Source: Cruorifilaria tuberocauda
Taxonomy: Eukaryota > Nematoda > Chromadorea > Rhabditida > Onchocercidae
DNA: 42,654 nt
Direction of reading: 5' to 3'
Assembly (NCBI GenBank): GCA_013365365.1
Contig: JABVXU010000458.1
Coordinates: 1 to 42,654 of the forward strand
Below the pieces are notes generated by a model. The model had not been told where the DNA came from. It was given only the letters and a program-made list of their open reading frames with translations, and did not search any database. This document shows, piece after piece, positions 1 to 13,000 of the stretch (position 1 is the stretch's first letter; each line of letters begins with the position of its first letter). The position numbers and the translations under genes are program-made.

Positions 1-2
1 GA

Positions 3-601
3 TATCTATCGTTTATCTGTGGCATATATGGCACTGATTTTTATCTGTCGGAATGGTCAAATATACAACTAACAAATGTCGCGACGTTACTTCTACAACC
101 ACCGGAGATCTTGCTTAAAAGCTCGTTGCCTAACGATATTTCAATAAGTGAAGTAAAAGAAGTTCGACCACTACGTATTCAACGTGCTATCAGGGCTATC
201 ACAGAGGAAAAATTGAAGGTAAGAGTAGTAACGGACATTTAGTTCGTTTATAGTCCATGTTAGTCCACGTCGTATCCGTGAATAGGCCTAAGCATTCTTG
301 CCACATTTATTCTGTCTTTTGCAGAGATCTGACGAAATTCTGACGCCATTTTTCTCCAGCTAATTTCTCAGTGGTTGTTAACGAATGTCGCCACGTGAGC
401 TCGATGAACTTATTTTCTTCTTTAGCAATTTTGTAAAGCTATTTCAAAGAATGACGATGAATCCTGACTTTTACGATTTATTTGACATTACTGATATATT
501 TGAAAAATCAATCTGGCATATATTTTTTACTACAGGAGCACACTCGTGATATGGAGTCTATGATGGCTATGAGATTTCGCAGTCGTTTTTGTAAGGTATA
601 A
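3..601 (+). CDS. 3' end of an unidentified gene (two exons visible)
   Basis: The window opens inside an exon that is open from base 3 to 218 (72 codons). It ends at AAG|GTAAGAG. The next exon starts after TTTACTACAG at 536 and stays in phase 0, reading EHTRDMESMMAMRF and ending RFCKV then TAA at 599-601. The visible 94 residues are mixed in composition: an aromatic stretch (YLSFICGIYGTDFYLSEW), a Leu-rich middle, then a charged helix-like tail rich in Arg, Glu and Lys. I do not recognise the family. The 5' part lies off the left edge. A GT right after AAG at 595 (AAG|GTATAA) could be a further donor, so the stop may not be the only end. The next gene is convergent, with its stop at 1211. Confidence 0.55.
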
Positions 602-1210
602 ATCTAAAAAGAAACCGAGAAGAAGCAGCAATTAATTAATAAGTTAATTGTAAAACTTAAAAAGCACGTCATTTGTTTACTGAAAATAACCTTAATATTA
701 TTATTTCTAAATAATCGTTCCGTTCAAGTGAACCTATGATTAAATTGATAATATTTGGTCGATTTCTAATTTTAAAGCGAAAGTTACTGTTTTTGAAATT
801 TATATTGTTATGATTATTGATAATATTAAATGGAATTAAAATCTGCTCTCCCTAACATTTTCGACATTAAATGATTTTTTTAAAACCCAAAAAAACTATT
901 TTATAATCTTTATTAAACTGCTATAACAATAACCAAACAAAGTTGTTAATTATGTTAAGAAGAGAAAGAGAATAAAGGATTAATTATTGGAAATACAATG
1001 AAATGTTCGTTACGCAAATCTTTTCACTCTCAATAAAAATGTTTTTTTACTATTAGTAATGAAACTATCATTTGAGTAGACATTAAGTCATAGAAAAAGT
1101 AGAAATTAATGGGAGTGAAATTGGTAACAATAAAATTCATCAAATATCGGAAAAATGATCTAATCTGGCGGACAGCGCAAAAAATTGAAAAACTTCACAT
1201 CCCGAATTTT
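602..1210. other. Convergent intergenic spacer
   Basis: This is AT-rich DNA between two gene 3' ends. It has AATAAA-type hexamers on the + strand near 972 and 1032 that could serve the left gene. I see no coding segment on either strand. Confidence 0.5.
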
Positions 1211-4200
1211 CTAAATATCCTTTCTGTAATCATTGAAGCTTTTCAATATATTTTTGTTGTTACGAGAAGCGAATGTTGACGTTGTTGGTGCCGAACTATC
1301 GGCCAATGGCAGACGACTGAAATTGCGTTGAAATTGCTTAGTGATATCGTGATTATTCGATTCCAGCTAAAAGTATCAGCAGAAAATTTTCAAATCGTCA
1401 GCAATTTTTGATGACTGTAATATTCAGTTCAGACAGCATTCTATTTGATAAGGCGCATATCCTTCACTCTATGCTCACGAAACAAACAAAAATTTCAACT
1501 GAATTAGAACTAACATTATGGATTTGATTTCCCGGATTTTCGGATGTCGCATAGTTGATGTGAGGAAGCGATGCTGTAAAAGATAATAATCAGAAATCGA
1601 TAAGTAGGAAAGATCGACTAAATTCCTTTTATCGAACGGAAGGTTGAAAGAGTGAGAGAGATGAGAAGTTTCTGAGAATTCGAAAAAAGTTCTCGAAAAG
1701 TTACACTATCAGAGCAATCTGTTTTCGTTGTTGATGTGAAATTTCTGAAGCACCTTAAATCGAAAGCTTTCTGAAAGCTACTTCTTACTGATATTTTTTC
1801 GTTAACCTCCACCTGCATCAAGTGAGTTGCAATTGTCGACAACTGATATTCGGGAACGGGATGGGTAAGTGAGATGAAAATTACTGCGCTCGCTGAGCGT
1901 TGGAGGATCGACTTTTGCAATTGCGTGATCCTGCAAGAATTATTAGTTTTTAAATTGATAATTTCTGGCTGATATCATAATTCGAAAGGCTAAAAAGAAA
2001 AAGTATCTATCTTTTCAATTTTAAGTTGAACATCTTTTCGTTTCCCTTCGAAATCGAAGGTTTATAATGTACTTCCACCATCAAAGTATATATGAAAATA
2101 AGGAGACATATGAGACAAATCAAAACTATAAATATTTCAATGATGTGAAGAAGCGAAATTGTCATATCACTTTCGTTTCATCTGTTGCAGGAGGACGATT
2201 CCATAAACTGAAATCATTGCAAGTTTCCATGGCTGGAGATAATGAATGAAGTTTGTTAGAAGCATGTCCAGCATTGCTACTGGTAGATTCTGGCAATGAA
2301 TTCGGAAGTGATGGATTCAGAAGGAGGTGCTTTGACTCATTTGACATTATCGTTTCTGTGATAGCATTTGCAGATGTTGTCATTGAGCTCTACAAAACAT
2401 TATATATTCTTACTTGCTAATATCGCTTATAACACAAATTTTAAGTTTTCTTACTTTTGTAGCACAGTTTCTTTGTCCAACTGAAACGGTTTCTGTTGCT
2501 GATGATGTCAGCGGAACAGAAGACGCCGTTATCGAAGCAAGATTGCTGTTTGCATAGGAATGATTGTCGTAAACTAGAATTTTTTCACCTTATAGCTATA
2601 ATTTAAAACAGTAATTGTTGGTTTAAGCAAAACAGTGGTTAAGATGAAATATGACATACAATAATAACTCTTACAGTTATTTCCCGATTGATTTATGCCA
2701 AGTTGTGCACTATCGTGATTGCTGTCTGAAATTTCAATAATTAGATGATGTTAGATCAGGCGTATAAAAGTAGAAGTTATATCCGAGAGTATACTTGAAG
2801 TAGAACTATAGGCAGAATTATTTGCGATAGCCAAAAATGCTGCAGCATGCTGAATTCGTCGCATAACTTTGTGATCAGGACGTGATCGATGAGAACCGAA
2901 ACGTGTATCCGCAAATGAGCGTGCCGTAAACGAGCAATTTTCTTTTGTAGTGCAACGGAAAAGAAAAGATGGTACCTGAAAGTATTGGGGTGGCTCCGTG
3001 CCGTACGATTTCAGAAACAATACCAGAGAAAAAATCGTTTCAAAGTTTGTTGAGAATTTACAAGCGAAAAATCAGATTACCGTGCGCGCATAACATAAAT
3101 TCAAGGCTTATTTTACTATTCGAAGATAATAACTCTCGCATATTTGAAAACATACTTTACTTCCGAAGAAAAAACCACTTGCAACCAAATCAAACGCATA
3201 ATCATCCATGCATCTGATCAATTGCGGCAGAATACATCGTCGTGATTTCAATCTTTTGCTTTTTGCATCTGGAAAATTACAAATACTTTTCATTCTTCCT
3301 CATAATCATCCATCATCTGATCCATTATCATTAATAATTATAATTAACGAATTAGATGACTTCTGTTATAATTCATTATTGAATGTTCAAAACAAGAAAT
3401 TTGCCCAGAATTCAAAAGGTTCGATCGACAGCACTCTATCGTACTAGCTAGTCATTAGGTAGTGCTGAGGATAAACTAACTCGTTTCACCCAAAAGGTTG
3501 CCTTCGCTATCTAGGATATTATGGAGTACAGCCGGAGTCTCGCAGAAGAAGGCAATACCAGCTGGTATCGGGGTGTAATTGATATCAGCGTTAACATCTC
3601 CTGTCCAAACAGTGATGGTGTGAGTATAGTTCATCATTTGACACGTCACTTCACCCGGATTGCAATGAAGCAACATAGATGCTGGAACAATAGCAAGCAC
3701 CTTTCGAGTAATTAGATAATTAGATTGAGGTGAAATTGAGTGGTTAGAAATTTAAAATTAAAAAAGTGATATGTGTAAACATACATGAAAAACACACTGT
3801 AAGGTCTTCCTCATTAATTCCAATTTTCGTTGCTATCGTAGTGAAAATCTCGTTCAGACGATTTCCTGTTTTAATCACTAATGTTCGTTCGCTTTCTCCT
3901 GGAATTATTAAAAGTTCAAGATTTACTTTACTTTACCTAACAATCAATCAGGTCAATCAAATTAAATTAGATCACACTGCCCTTGAAAAATTACTTTAAA
4001 ATTTGTAAAATTCCATTCATTTCATATATACGCATCAAAATGACTACTTATTATTAATAAAGCTAACCATGTTTCGGTTCTTCCAACTTCCAATTTCCCA
4101 GAAATTTCCCCGCTAGATGATTACCGTAACTTTCCATGAATAAGGAAATCTAAATTAATGGAAACTCTCAAATTATCAATGGCGCTTTATTCTCACAAAA

Positions 4201-5501
4201 AAGCAAAAATTATCTATTCATTTATGCGATCAGTGAATGCAATAAAAAGTTTAATTTTACTCGACGTCGTGGAATTCGATGATGCATATAAATGGCCAGG
4301 AAATTGATGAGTTCCTTCAGTTCTGTGTACATATTTCTTCCTGAAATCATTCAATCAACATTCTTCCAATACAAACGAACTAAAGGTGATATCTTCGCAG
4401 AGCAATGCAAGCAAAAAGTTACATTTCATTTAATTAAATCTCTAATCTAAAAAGTTCGTTATCAAATTATATTTTATAAGTCTTCAGATCCAGGAGAACA
4501 AAAAATATAGTCATTTTACACTATCCAATAAAACTACCTATAAGCTTATTAGAACTTAGGTTCAGAGATCGACCAAGAAGGAGATCCCATACCGATCAAA
4601 ATGGACAGAAAACTCAGCAAATGATGAAAAAGAGCTTTTCACAAAATGGAAAAATTTGCATATAATTGGGCGGAATGGAAAGTTTTATAGGATGAACTAA
4701 ATGAAAATATGCAAATTTGACGTCTAATGATATTTTTTTTTTGCTATTATTATTATCATCGCCTAACACTTAAACAACCATTTAACCTTTTTTCTGCTGA
4801 ATTTCTGAACATTTATCACTTATTGATTGAAAGTAAGATGAAAAATGGATATGTGGAAATTCGTATTCAAATTAGAAAGGCTGCCGTCAAGTTTTTGTGA
4901 ATTTAAGTGACGCATTGATTTATTTATTGTACAAATTAATTAAAAAAACAACATGAAGATAAAATTAAACGGAAGCGGCATTGCTTGAGTAATGCATTCA
5001 ATTGCGTAATACGTTCATAGCAATACTGCTTGATTGACGTGTACGTCATGAAAAGTCGTACGGAAACGGTGTTTTAAAGTATAAAAGCGTTATTCAATAA
5101 TGAGCTTTCAAAAAGAAACGAACATTTCATGGTCATTACTGTTTTATCCTTCAATTTGTTCCAAGAGATATTTAATAGACTTTACATTTTCCCGCGATCT
5201 CTCGTTGCTAGAAATGAGAATGTGAAACAGTAATAGTGAGTAAAAAATGAAAATTTAAAAATACTAGCATTTTAGTAATTTGAAAGAAGCAAAATAAAAA
5301 CTGGAGTAATTTGATAGCAATACTGTAAATATAAAAACAAATGAAAATTAACTTTCAATTAGTCAAAACTTCATCAATTCGAAATATACATTTTTATTTG
5401 AATAGCGACAAATCCGCTATGATAAGAGATGATTTTTTCAGCTATGAATTTCATTGAATTATGACTCCATCCAGGCTGTAATTTGAGAGCATAGTTTTTT
5501 T
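1211..5501 (-). CDS. Unrecognised 13-exon gene, 5' incomplete; possible RBD-like segment and Ser/Asn-rich tail
   Basis: Minus-strand exons joined by phase: 5390-5501, 4643-4696, 4261-4340, 3785-3898, 3490-3681, 3156-3268, 2795-2975, 2675-2725, 2455-2573, 2171-2389, 1813-1930, 1515-1573, 1211-1366 (TAG stop). All 12 junctions keep frame, giving 521 residues. Acceptors such as AAATTTCAG, CTTTCAG and TTGCAG, and donors such as GTATGT and GTAAGA, are good. The first three exons are less certain, and the true start was not found. Residues about 83-119 (ERTLVIKTGNRLNEIF..) look like a Ras-binding domain of the ubiquitin superfold. The exon may begin further upstream at 3925, which would add a beta strand reading LELLIIPGES. 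The tail of exon 2 (SSYKTFHSAQLY) vaguely recalls the end of an RGS domain, which would suggest an RGS12/14/Loco-type protein. That is only a guess, and no GoLoco motif is visible. Residues 185-196 are strongly basic. From about 282 the chain is Ser/Thr/Asn/Pro-rich and probably disordered. Confidence 0.7.
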
Positions 5502-6752
5502 CTGATATTTGAATTTACTTCAGATCTTTGGTTAGTATCATTTCTCATGTTTTATAGGTTATTAGCATTGCAAACTTAAGTTTTAAGCTAGTAAAAAAAT
5601 TTCCTTGCAGCATTTTTTTATTGCTTTGCTATCAATATACATTTCTATTAAATGATTTTTCTGTCAATTTGAATAGCTGAAAGCTTATTATCTTGTTTCG
5701 GAGAGAACGGAACTCATTTCTGTATCTGCAAAACGAATCAACAAGAGTTCTTGAACTTTCTCATTTATTCTTCCATACCTACTCAAGTTGCTTTTTTTGA
5801 ACTTTTTACTACAAATCGTTTATTATTCTATATTTCATTTTTTTTTTTCAATTATCAGATGCATGCTGTATTCCTCATTATTGCTCTTTTCTATATTTCA
5901 ATCTTTATCTACTCAGTTAATTTTTTTACTTGTTATGGTACAAACATTTCTCTCGTTTCATTTTTTTCTATTTAAATAATTTCATGATTTTTTTTGCTTG
6001 ATTCCAGATGACCAATTTCCTTCTCATCTTTTATTCTTAATTTTATTTTCGGGAAAAATATATTTTGTTTAATTTTTATTAATTTAATATATATCACTAT
6101 ATTTTTAATATATATCTCGTTAACATCTCATTCATAACTTAAGGTATTTAGAATTTGAAATGGATGCAATTTGCAATTTTCTGTATTTGAAGATAATACT
6201 GATAGATAATATTGAAGATAATACTTTATCTCTATTTTTGAATTCAGAAAAAGAAAATCATCAAGAATTGACTGAAGCCTTTTGGTAACAATTTAGACAT
6301 TTCGCGATAACATTAGGTCTAAAAAATATAGGTCTTCTTGAAAGAAATAAATTTGGTAGTCTGTAACGAGAATAAATTTCTTTCATTTATTATCTGTAAC
6401 AAGTTAACAAATGAATAATTCATAGCAAACATCTAATCAACGTTATGATTTTTATTGATTTACCCAGTAATAAATCACAATAATAAATAATAAATCGGTA
6501 GAAGAAATTTTTTCTTCTCTATTTAATCAATGCTGTGTGATCCAGTGTGATGCAGTATGCGTAAATAGTGATTGAATGACACAGGAATACCATAATCTCA
6601 TGTAATGATTGTACTCAATTTCAGAAGTTATAAATGAGTATTATAAACTGTTAGAAAGTATTAGAAAACAAGTACAACTTGGATATCACAAACAGATCAC
6701 TCTTCAAATCCATGTCTTTAGGAGACATTCGAATAATTGGGATAATTCGGTG
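5502..6752. other. Spacer between two same-strand genes; probably holds the missing 5' exons of the left gene
   Basis: The start of the 1211-5501 gene and the 3' UTR of the glycosyltransferase gene must lie here. One possible minus-strand exon follows TTTTGCAG near 5740 (YRNEFRSLRNK..), but its donor phase does not fit cleanly. Most of the rest is poly-T/poly-A-rich, and the two open + frames at 5751-5979 are Phe/Ile-rich products of T-runs. Confidence 0.4.
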
Positions 6753-9700
6753 TTAAGCACCAAATTCTGGACAAAGCTTCTTAGTTTCTGGATATTGATG
6801 ATCCATACGTTGCTTGAAAAGTTTTATTGCAATATTAAATTGCGCTCGAGAATGTTTTTGACGTATTTTGGTGAGTGGTAAGTCGTTTAGAGTTTTGATA
6901 CCACGATGTACCATAAATAAATCATTTACCAATGCGAACGTATAGTTTTGACGACACATTTCCCAACGCTGCAAGAAATTAATGCAAGTTTATCAAGTAC
7001 GGCTGAAGGAATCTTGAGCTATCACTTAATATTACAAATTTAGTTAGCGAAGAAATAAGTTATTATTTTGTGGAACAATTATTGACTATCAACTTATCTT
7101 GCATTTCATGCTTGGAAGTGTGATTTCTTACTTATAAATTTAATATTTTGCTTCTTTCCATCTACCTTACGAAAATAGCTCTTTAAAAAAAATAAAAATT
7201 TGAATAAATTGACTTCCATTTGCGTAAAAATTTTTGCGAAATTTTCATTGAATTCAATTATTTCATCAACAAAATTATTCCAAATATGCTTACTAAGATT
7301 TTATCGATATTTCCTCTAATTTTTTACTTTACTTTTTTCCACCCTTGCATAAAGGAATGATAAAACAAAAATGACTCACAAGTACTGTATTATCACGTAA
7401 TGAGAAGGGGAAATTTTCGTCGTGAAATGGTATGGTATTCAAAGAAACAAATTGCGGTTCCCAACTATGCCTCGTGAATCTGAAAAAAAGGAAAAAGTAA
7501 ATCGATGATAAAAGTTTTTTTCTACAAAAACAAACACACGTTAAGCTGCCAAAATGAAATAATTGACAGATTGATTGACCGATTAAAACTTTCCAATTAG
7601 CAGAACTTAATTGTGTATGACAACAAGCTAATATTGTACATCTATTATAATTTACTAGACTTTCTCTATGTTACAATATGATAATGGAAAGCATTACTTA
7701 ATGATGGAGTTTATGTTCACTTCGTGTTCGTTTTCCTGTTTGTTAAACCATTGATCCAAATGTGGAATGCTATGTGCTTCCACATTATATCGAGCATGAA
7801 ATTCCACTGCTAATCCTTTGAAAAATAACTCTCGCAACTCTGCTTTATTACGGGGCATCCTAAAAATGATTAATGTTTAGAAGAAACATTTTGTTATGGG
7901 GTATATTTCTATAACATAAAAGTTTAAGTAACAAAGGAAGAGGAAGTATAACAGGACTTAGTTCTTTATTTAAAAAAAAAAAAAAAAAAAAAGGAATAAG
8001 TGATTATCCAATATTGATTTAAGATGGCAGCAACAGAATTAATAGTAAAAAAAGCTAAATGATGGCATATTAGCTTTTTAAACGAACAAATGCCTAACTT
8101 TGAGTATTTGCAGAAAAAATTGAAAATTTGAAATGAATGAGTTCCCATAGTTTATATATTTAAGCGGAAAAATGGAATAATACAAAAAACAGAGGTGAAA
8201 TTCGCCCTAATAACTTCGTTGTAAATGTCGTTCTGTCTAGTGGATTGTCTGAGTGCTTCTAATTAATTAATTAATTAGGCTATTAGTTGAATAACAGCAT
8301 AATTTCTCCATTATTATCTGATGAAAAGAAAAAAGCTTGTTCACCGACTCTTTAATAGTGCCGTTCACTTCAAATATTCGTACGACAAGCGCTGTCTTTG
8401 GATTGCGCGTTAATTGACTTTGTGCTAGTGCGCACATTCTAGATTCAAATCTCTCGGGAAAAATAAATTCCGAATCACCGATCAATATATATTTGGACCT
8501 TACAAACTAAAAATATTGAAGTTAAGAAAGTCATCAAAAAATAGTACTTGATAATTTTAAAATTAGATGAATATATGTCTTTCATAATTATAAACTATAA
8601 CATCAATAATAGCTTCCATAAATACTTTATAATTTTAATGATTTTATCAAATTGCTACATTTCAAATCATTTAAATTTAATTTACATGCCGGAATTTATT
8701 GCTCAAATCTTCAATAAAATGAACAGTTATAGGCAAATCTTTTTCTTTCACTTGCTGCAATTACTGTTTTAGTTTTCAAAATTACTCAGTAAAAATATCC
8801 AACTTACCATTCTCGCTGCATTACGTGCCACGTTGATAGGATATCTCCAATCTCTGTTAATTTCATTTAATTCACTAATTACATAATTATTGCATCCATA
8901 TTTAGACCAGAATAACACATGAGCACTTAATTTATGCAATACGTAAGAAGGAAAACGTGACAGCTAAAGCACAAAAAGTTTTTTAAATTAAAGACACTAT
9001 CAAACATGTTGTTAAGTAGAATTTTAATCATAATCAATAATTTAAGAATTTAAAAGTTAAGTCACAAGTCCTTTATTTGCCTTCAACTATTCTTCACTGA
9101 CCTTAGTATAGCCCAATTATACTATTTACTTTGTAATTAACTTTGATTTCGAAATCAGGTCATTTCTTACCTTTTCCTTAATTTTTTGTATTCTTTTGTA
9201 AACCTGTGCTGATGGTATTGTTATCATGAATGTCACTGGGCCGTCCCATGACTTAAGCTGCAAAATTTCAATAAATTACTTGTCGATTAAATCTTTTTTA
9301 TTCTTCAAATTAAAATGAACCACTGATGAATTTTAAAGATTAATATAATTATTTAAGACTATGAAGTTGCTAATAGTCATTTATTAATTTTATTATCTTT
9401 ATGTCAACGATTTTAATTTGATGTCATGCCCAATATAATTTTCTAACTTTTTATAGATAAAATTTCACAATAAGAAAGTAAATATTGAAAAAAAATATTT
9501 AAATAATACCTGTTCTAAAACACCATCATTCAGATAATCGTAACTAATGTGTAGAACTAGTGTAATCCTTTCAAATATATTCATATTATTTTCCATATCA
9601 CTATGGCTTACATATGGTAGCACACAATAATTTTTATATACATAAAATCTGAAATTCGATGTTGTTATGTTAGTGTGATAGTAAACGATAACCACACTGA

Positions 9701-9927
9701 TAACAGTTGATAACAGTATCAAGTATTACTATTCATGCTACAATACAAGATAAAGAGAATGAAAAAAATTATTTCGTCTGTTTCTTGAAACAATAAACTA
9801 ACCGTAAAATATCATCAGTATAATGTTGATTATATATCATCGTGGTACTGTCCAATTTACTTATAATAACAACAGTTGAAATAAATAATAATAAGGCAAA
9901 GATAAAGGCTCCAAATGTTTTTCGCAT
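6753..9927 (-). CDS. Glyco_transf_49 family glycosyltransferase (LARGE/B4GAT1-like, nematode BGNT type)
   Basis: Eight minus-strand exons: 9803-9927, 9510-9648, 9171-9257, 8808-8963, 8349-8506, 7698-7859, 7380-7479, 6753-6968. They join in frame to a complete 380-residue protein. Residues 1-3 (MRK) precede one hydrophobic helix at about 4-23, so this is a type II Golgi/ER membrane enzyme with a lumenal catalytic domain. Family landmarks in order: ITLVLHIS (about 70-77), SWDGPVTFMI, YPINVARNAAR (158-168), a GDSEF metal/nucleotide-binding motif (179-183), PHLDQWF, SWEPQF, FHDE, and a C-terminal MVHRGIK. The family transfers GlcA, Xyl or GlcNAc-type sugars; the substrate here cannot be read from sequence. 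The canonical DxD is D-S-E. NGT (217) and NYT (317) are possible N-glycosylation sites. The donor of the fifth exon (GA|GTCGGT) is weak, but it is the only one that restores the frame to the MPRNKAEL exon. Confidence 0.92.
7972..7992 (+). repeat. Homopolymer of 21 A
   Basis: An uninterrupted run of A in the fifth intron of the glycosyltransferase gene. It is read as T21 on the coding strand, about 110 bases upstream of the exon 7698-7859. Confidence 0.85.
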
Positions 9928-9995
9928 TCTTCATTGAATAAATAAACGTGAAGGTACTTCTTGTTTTCTTGCTTTGTCACAATTGCATCTTCTCT

Positions 9996-10001
9996 CTGAA
10001 A
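9996..10001 (-). promoter_or_regulatory. Probable trans-splice (SL) acceptor of the glycosyltransferase mRNA
   Basis: Read on the minus strand, ATATTTCAG|AGAGAAG lies about 70 bases upstream of the ATG at 9927. No upstream exon or donor is evident, and nematode leaders are commonly trans-spliced at such sites. The leader it would create contains a four-codon upstream frame, ATG CAA TTG TGA (9988-9977). The same site could instead end a conventional 5'-UTR intron. Confidence 0.4.
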
Positions 10002-13000
10002 TATGAAGAAAAGAAAACGAACAGAAAATGAACAGCATTAATTAGTAGATTGAATTAGCATGAATTTAATGAAACTCAAAACAATTACTGTTAATTTCAA
10101 AGGAGATAAATTAATTGTAATTGATACCTACTCTAGAAGTGAAAATTACTGTGAAGAGAGAACTCATTGAAATAACGTTTGGTTAATATTTCAAGGTAAA
10201 AAGTAAGTGGGTAAAAGTTGCACATATTACTGACGAAAAATTTGATCAGACTTAATTTCTTTAAAAAATTTACAATCCCAATTAGAAAACAGAAGCAAGA
10301 AAGAAAAGAAATTCATACTTAACAAAAATAAAAATTATATTCCTTCTTGCTAAAAACACTTTATAGACTTTTTAGGAAATGTAATTTTAACTGTTTAAAA
10401 TTGTTCTTAGAGTGAAGAATAAGGAAATATGCATGAATGATTTTATAACCATTTGAAAAAAATTATTGATATCATTGGAATGTAAAATAAGGCTTATTTC
10501 TCTACATATTTCTTTACATTTCTACAAAATCTAATCTAAAATATCACAAATAGCTGCTAATCAGAATTCATTAGAATGCTTTTTCTTTTTAAAATCAAAT
10601 TCCAACTATTTCTTTAAAAATATTTGATCGATTTTTCATAAACAATTGAAGCGAAATATATCAATTAGGTAATTCTCACTGATAATAAAGCTAATAGTTA
10701 ATTTTGTATGATAAGCAGAAATTCATTTGGAGAATTTTTTAAATTCTTCAAATAGTGAATTAGTAAACTAATTATGATGCAACTGGAGGATAAGTCAAGA
10801 AAAGTTTAATTTTATATATCACAATATAGTAGCTCAGTAGCTTAATGAAAAGAGGCGATCACATCTTGTTGCAAACCGTAACTTGATAAAATAATTGAAA
10901 GATTATACAAAGCGAACAGTTTGAAGTAAACGTTTGAGAAATTTCATTTCGAAACATAAAGTTGGAGAGATATTTTTATTAAATCTATGATATAAATTTG
11001 AAAAGAAAACTAAATAATGAGAAAAGAAAAGTAGCAATGATTAACTAAAAATCAAATGTCTATTAATTACTATTTTAGTTCATTTATGCAAATAGCACTG
11101 ATTGTTTTGATAAATTTTCAATTAATTCAAAGTACATCTCAATAATACGTCAACAGGATGTCGTATCACCTCACTTGGCCAATTGATGTTTTTATTATTT
11201 GCAAATTTTTTGAACTTTAAACTTTCATAACTTTATAATATGTAACAGTAAAGGTTGTAGAGGTGCGCAAAAATCATTTTTGAAATGAACATCTTTTTCA
11301 GTTCAAGCGAAACATTCGTTTTTGGAGCACAACAGATGAAAAAAATCTTTGGAAAATTTTCAAATTTTTATTGATTCACCTTGGATTAACGGTTAATTCA
11401 TTATTTCAAGGAGCACAAAAAAAACTTAATATTGAATTCAACTCAATATAATGAAATATATGATGATAAATTAAGAAAATCACTAAATAACAGGTCTTTG
11501 CAATTATCTTGCGTGTAAATCTAATGCAAAAAGTGATATGGAGTTAATAGAATTAAGCAAATTAAACACTTTTATGAAATTTCATTAAGAATTGATATTA
11601 GAATAATTCCTAATTCCATGGACGGAATTTATCGCTTATTTTTTATTTTTGGAAAACTGAATGCAAATTATCATCTATTATGAAGAGAGTGAATAGCGCG
11701 ATAACTTAGAAGAATTATTACATTAGTTCACTGATAACATGAAGGAATTTGCTTACAATTCAGTATCATTTCAATAAGCTTTTCTTGATAACATAATATA
11801 ACGTTGAAAGTTTTTGAAGTGTAAAATTTATCTAAATTCTTGGAATTTAAAACTCAGACAGCTGATAACATCTAGTGAAAGTGTTATTTTTTGCTATGAT
11901 ATGAGCACACGATGTGTTATTTATCATGCATTTGAAGAATTCTAATTCTTCAAATGATCGCTAATCGATATTCTAGCAGTCTTAAAAATCTTTTATAATT
12001 TTTTTAGTTTTTACTTCAAATTCTTCACGAAGAAATTAATATCCATTACATCAGTTAAATGAAATTTGATTTGTAATGGAAAAAGCAGTAAATAGAATGA
12101 TTATGTGCTGACACTCCACTGATATTTCGCATTTAATAAAGCGCTTCATTAAAAAATCATGAAATGGCTTCTTCAGGAAAGCTAATTTATTTAATTGATA
12201 TTGAAAATGGGAAAGGTAAATGACGTAAGCGTGAAGTTGTCAGACAATTGTATTTTTCAGCAATTCCGCGAAAGTAAACGAAATAATAAATTAAGTTGCA
12301 CTTAATTTATTTAATCATTTTAGACAAATAATTCATAGAGACGAAGGAAGTTCAACGTTAAAAAAGTTGTTATTAGAGTTGCATAAAGTTGCAAGCAAAT
12401 AGTAAAAATTTTAATTATAGATTCGATAAATTCATTAGTAAGAAGTAATTTAAGATGAGAAGGAAAAATTGAAAGGATTATAATTATAACGATTTATCAT
12501 TAACTACTTATCATGGAAATTTTTTCCTTTTATACTAAATAATCATTAGTTAAAACTATCGAATTTTACCATTGAAATAAAATGATAATTAAAGAAATTT
12601 AAAAATAGAAGGAAAAAACTAATACTGAAACAGAAAACAAAGAATCGAAAATGGTAAAAAATAAGAGAATTTTTACATGAAAAACGAATTTCGAATTTTT
12701 TAAATTCAAAACTGTGATTAGTTGAAATTGTAAATGAAATATATTACGTTTAACTAGTTAGATAAATGGAAAAATGTTTCAGTTGAGAGTTTAAGTTAAA
12801 CGAATTATTTCAGAAATTCTTTGAATAGGAATTTTTACTTATCTTCTATATTTTTATATTTTTGAAAAGTTTTTTAATTTTTGAATATTTTCCAACTTCA
12901 AATATTCTTTCATATCAAAAATTTTAACTATTTTTTCTATTTCCATCATCGGTTTCTAAAATTGTTGAAAAGGATTCATCACTGTATTTCATACAAATAA

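Noticed and set aside
4577..4690. Plus-strand open segment after GGTTCAG, reading RSTKKEIPYRSKW..
   Set aside because: It overlaps the minus-strand exon at 4643-4696. No upstream plus-strand exon in phase was found, and the Lys-rich composition follows from A-richness.
5751..5979. Two overlapping plus-strand hydrophobic frames
   Set aside because: They are made of T-runs giving Phe/Ile/Leu. No start context, splice sites or conserved motif.
6609..6881. Plus-strand 90-codon open frame beginning near a TTTCAG
   Set aside because: From 6753 on it is antisense to the conserved last exon of the glycosyltransferase. The free part before that is short, with no partner exons.
10828..10890. tRNA-like TAGCTCAGTAGC (A-box look-alike) on the + strand
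   Set aside because: No B-box, no pairing acceptor or T stem; too little to call even a pseudogene.
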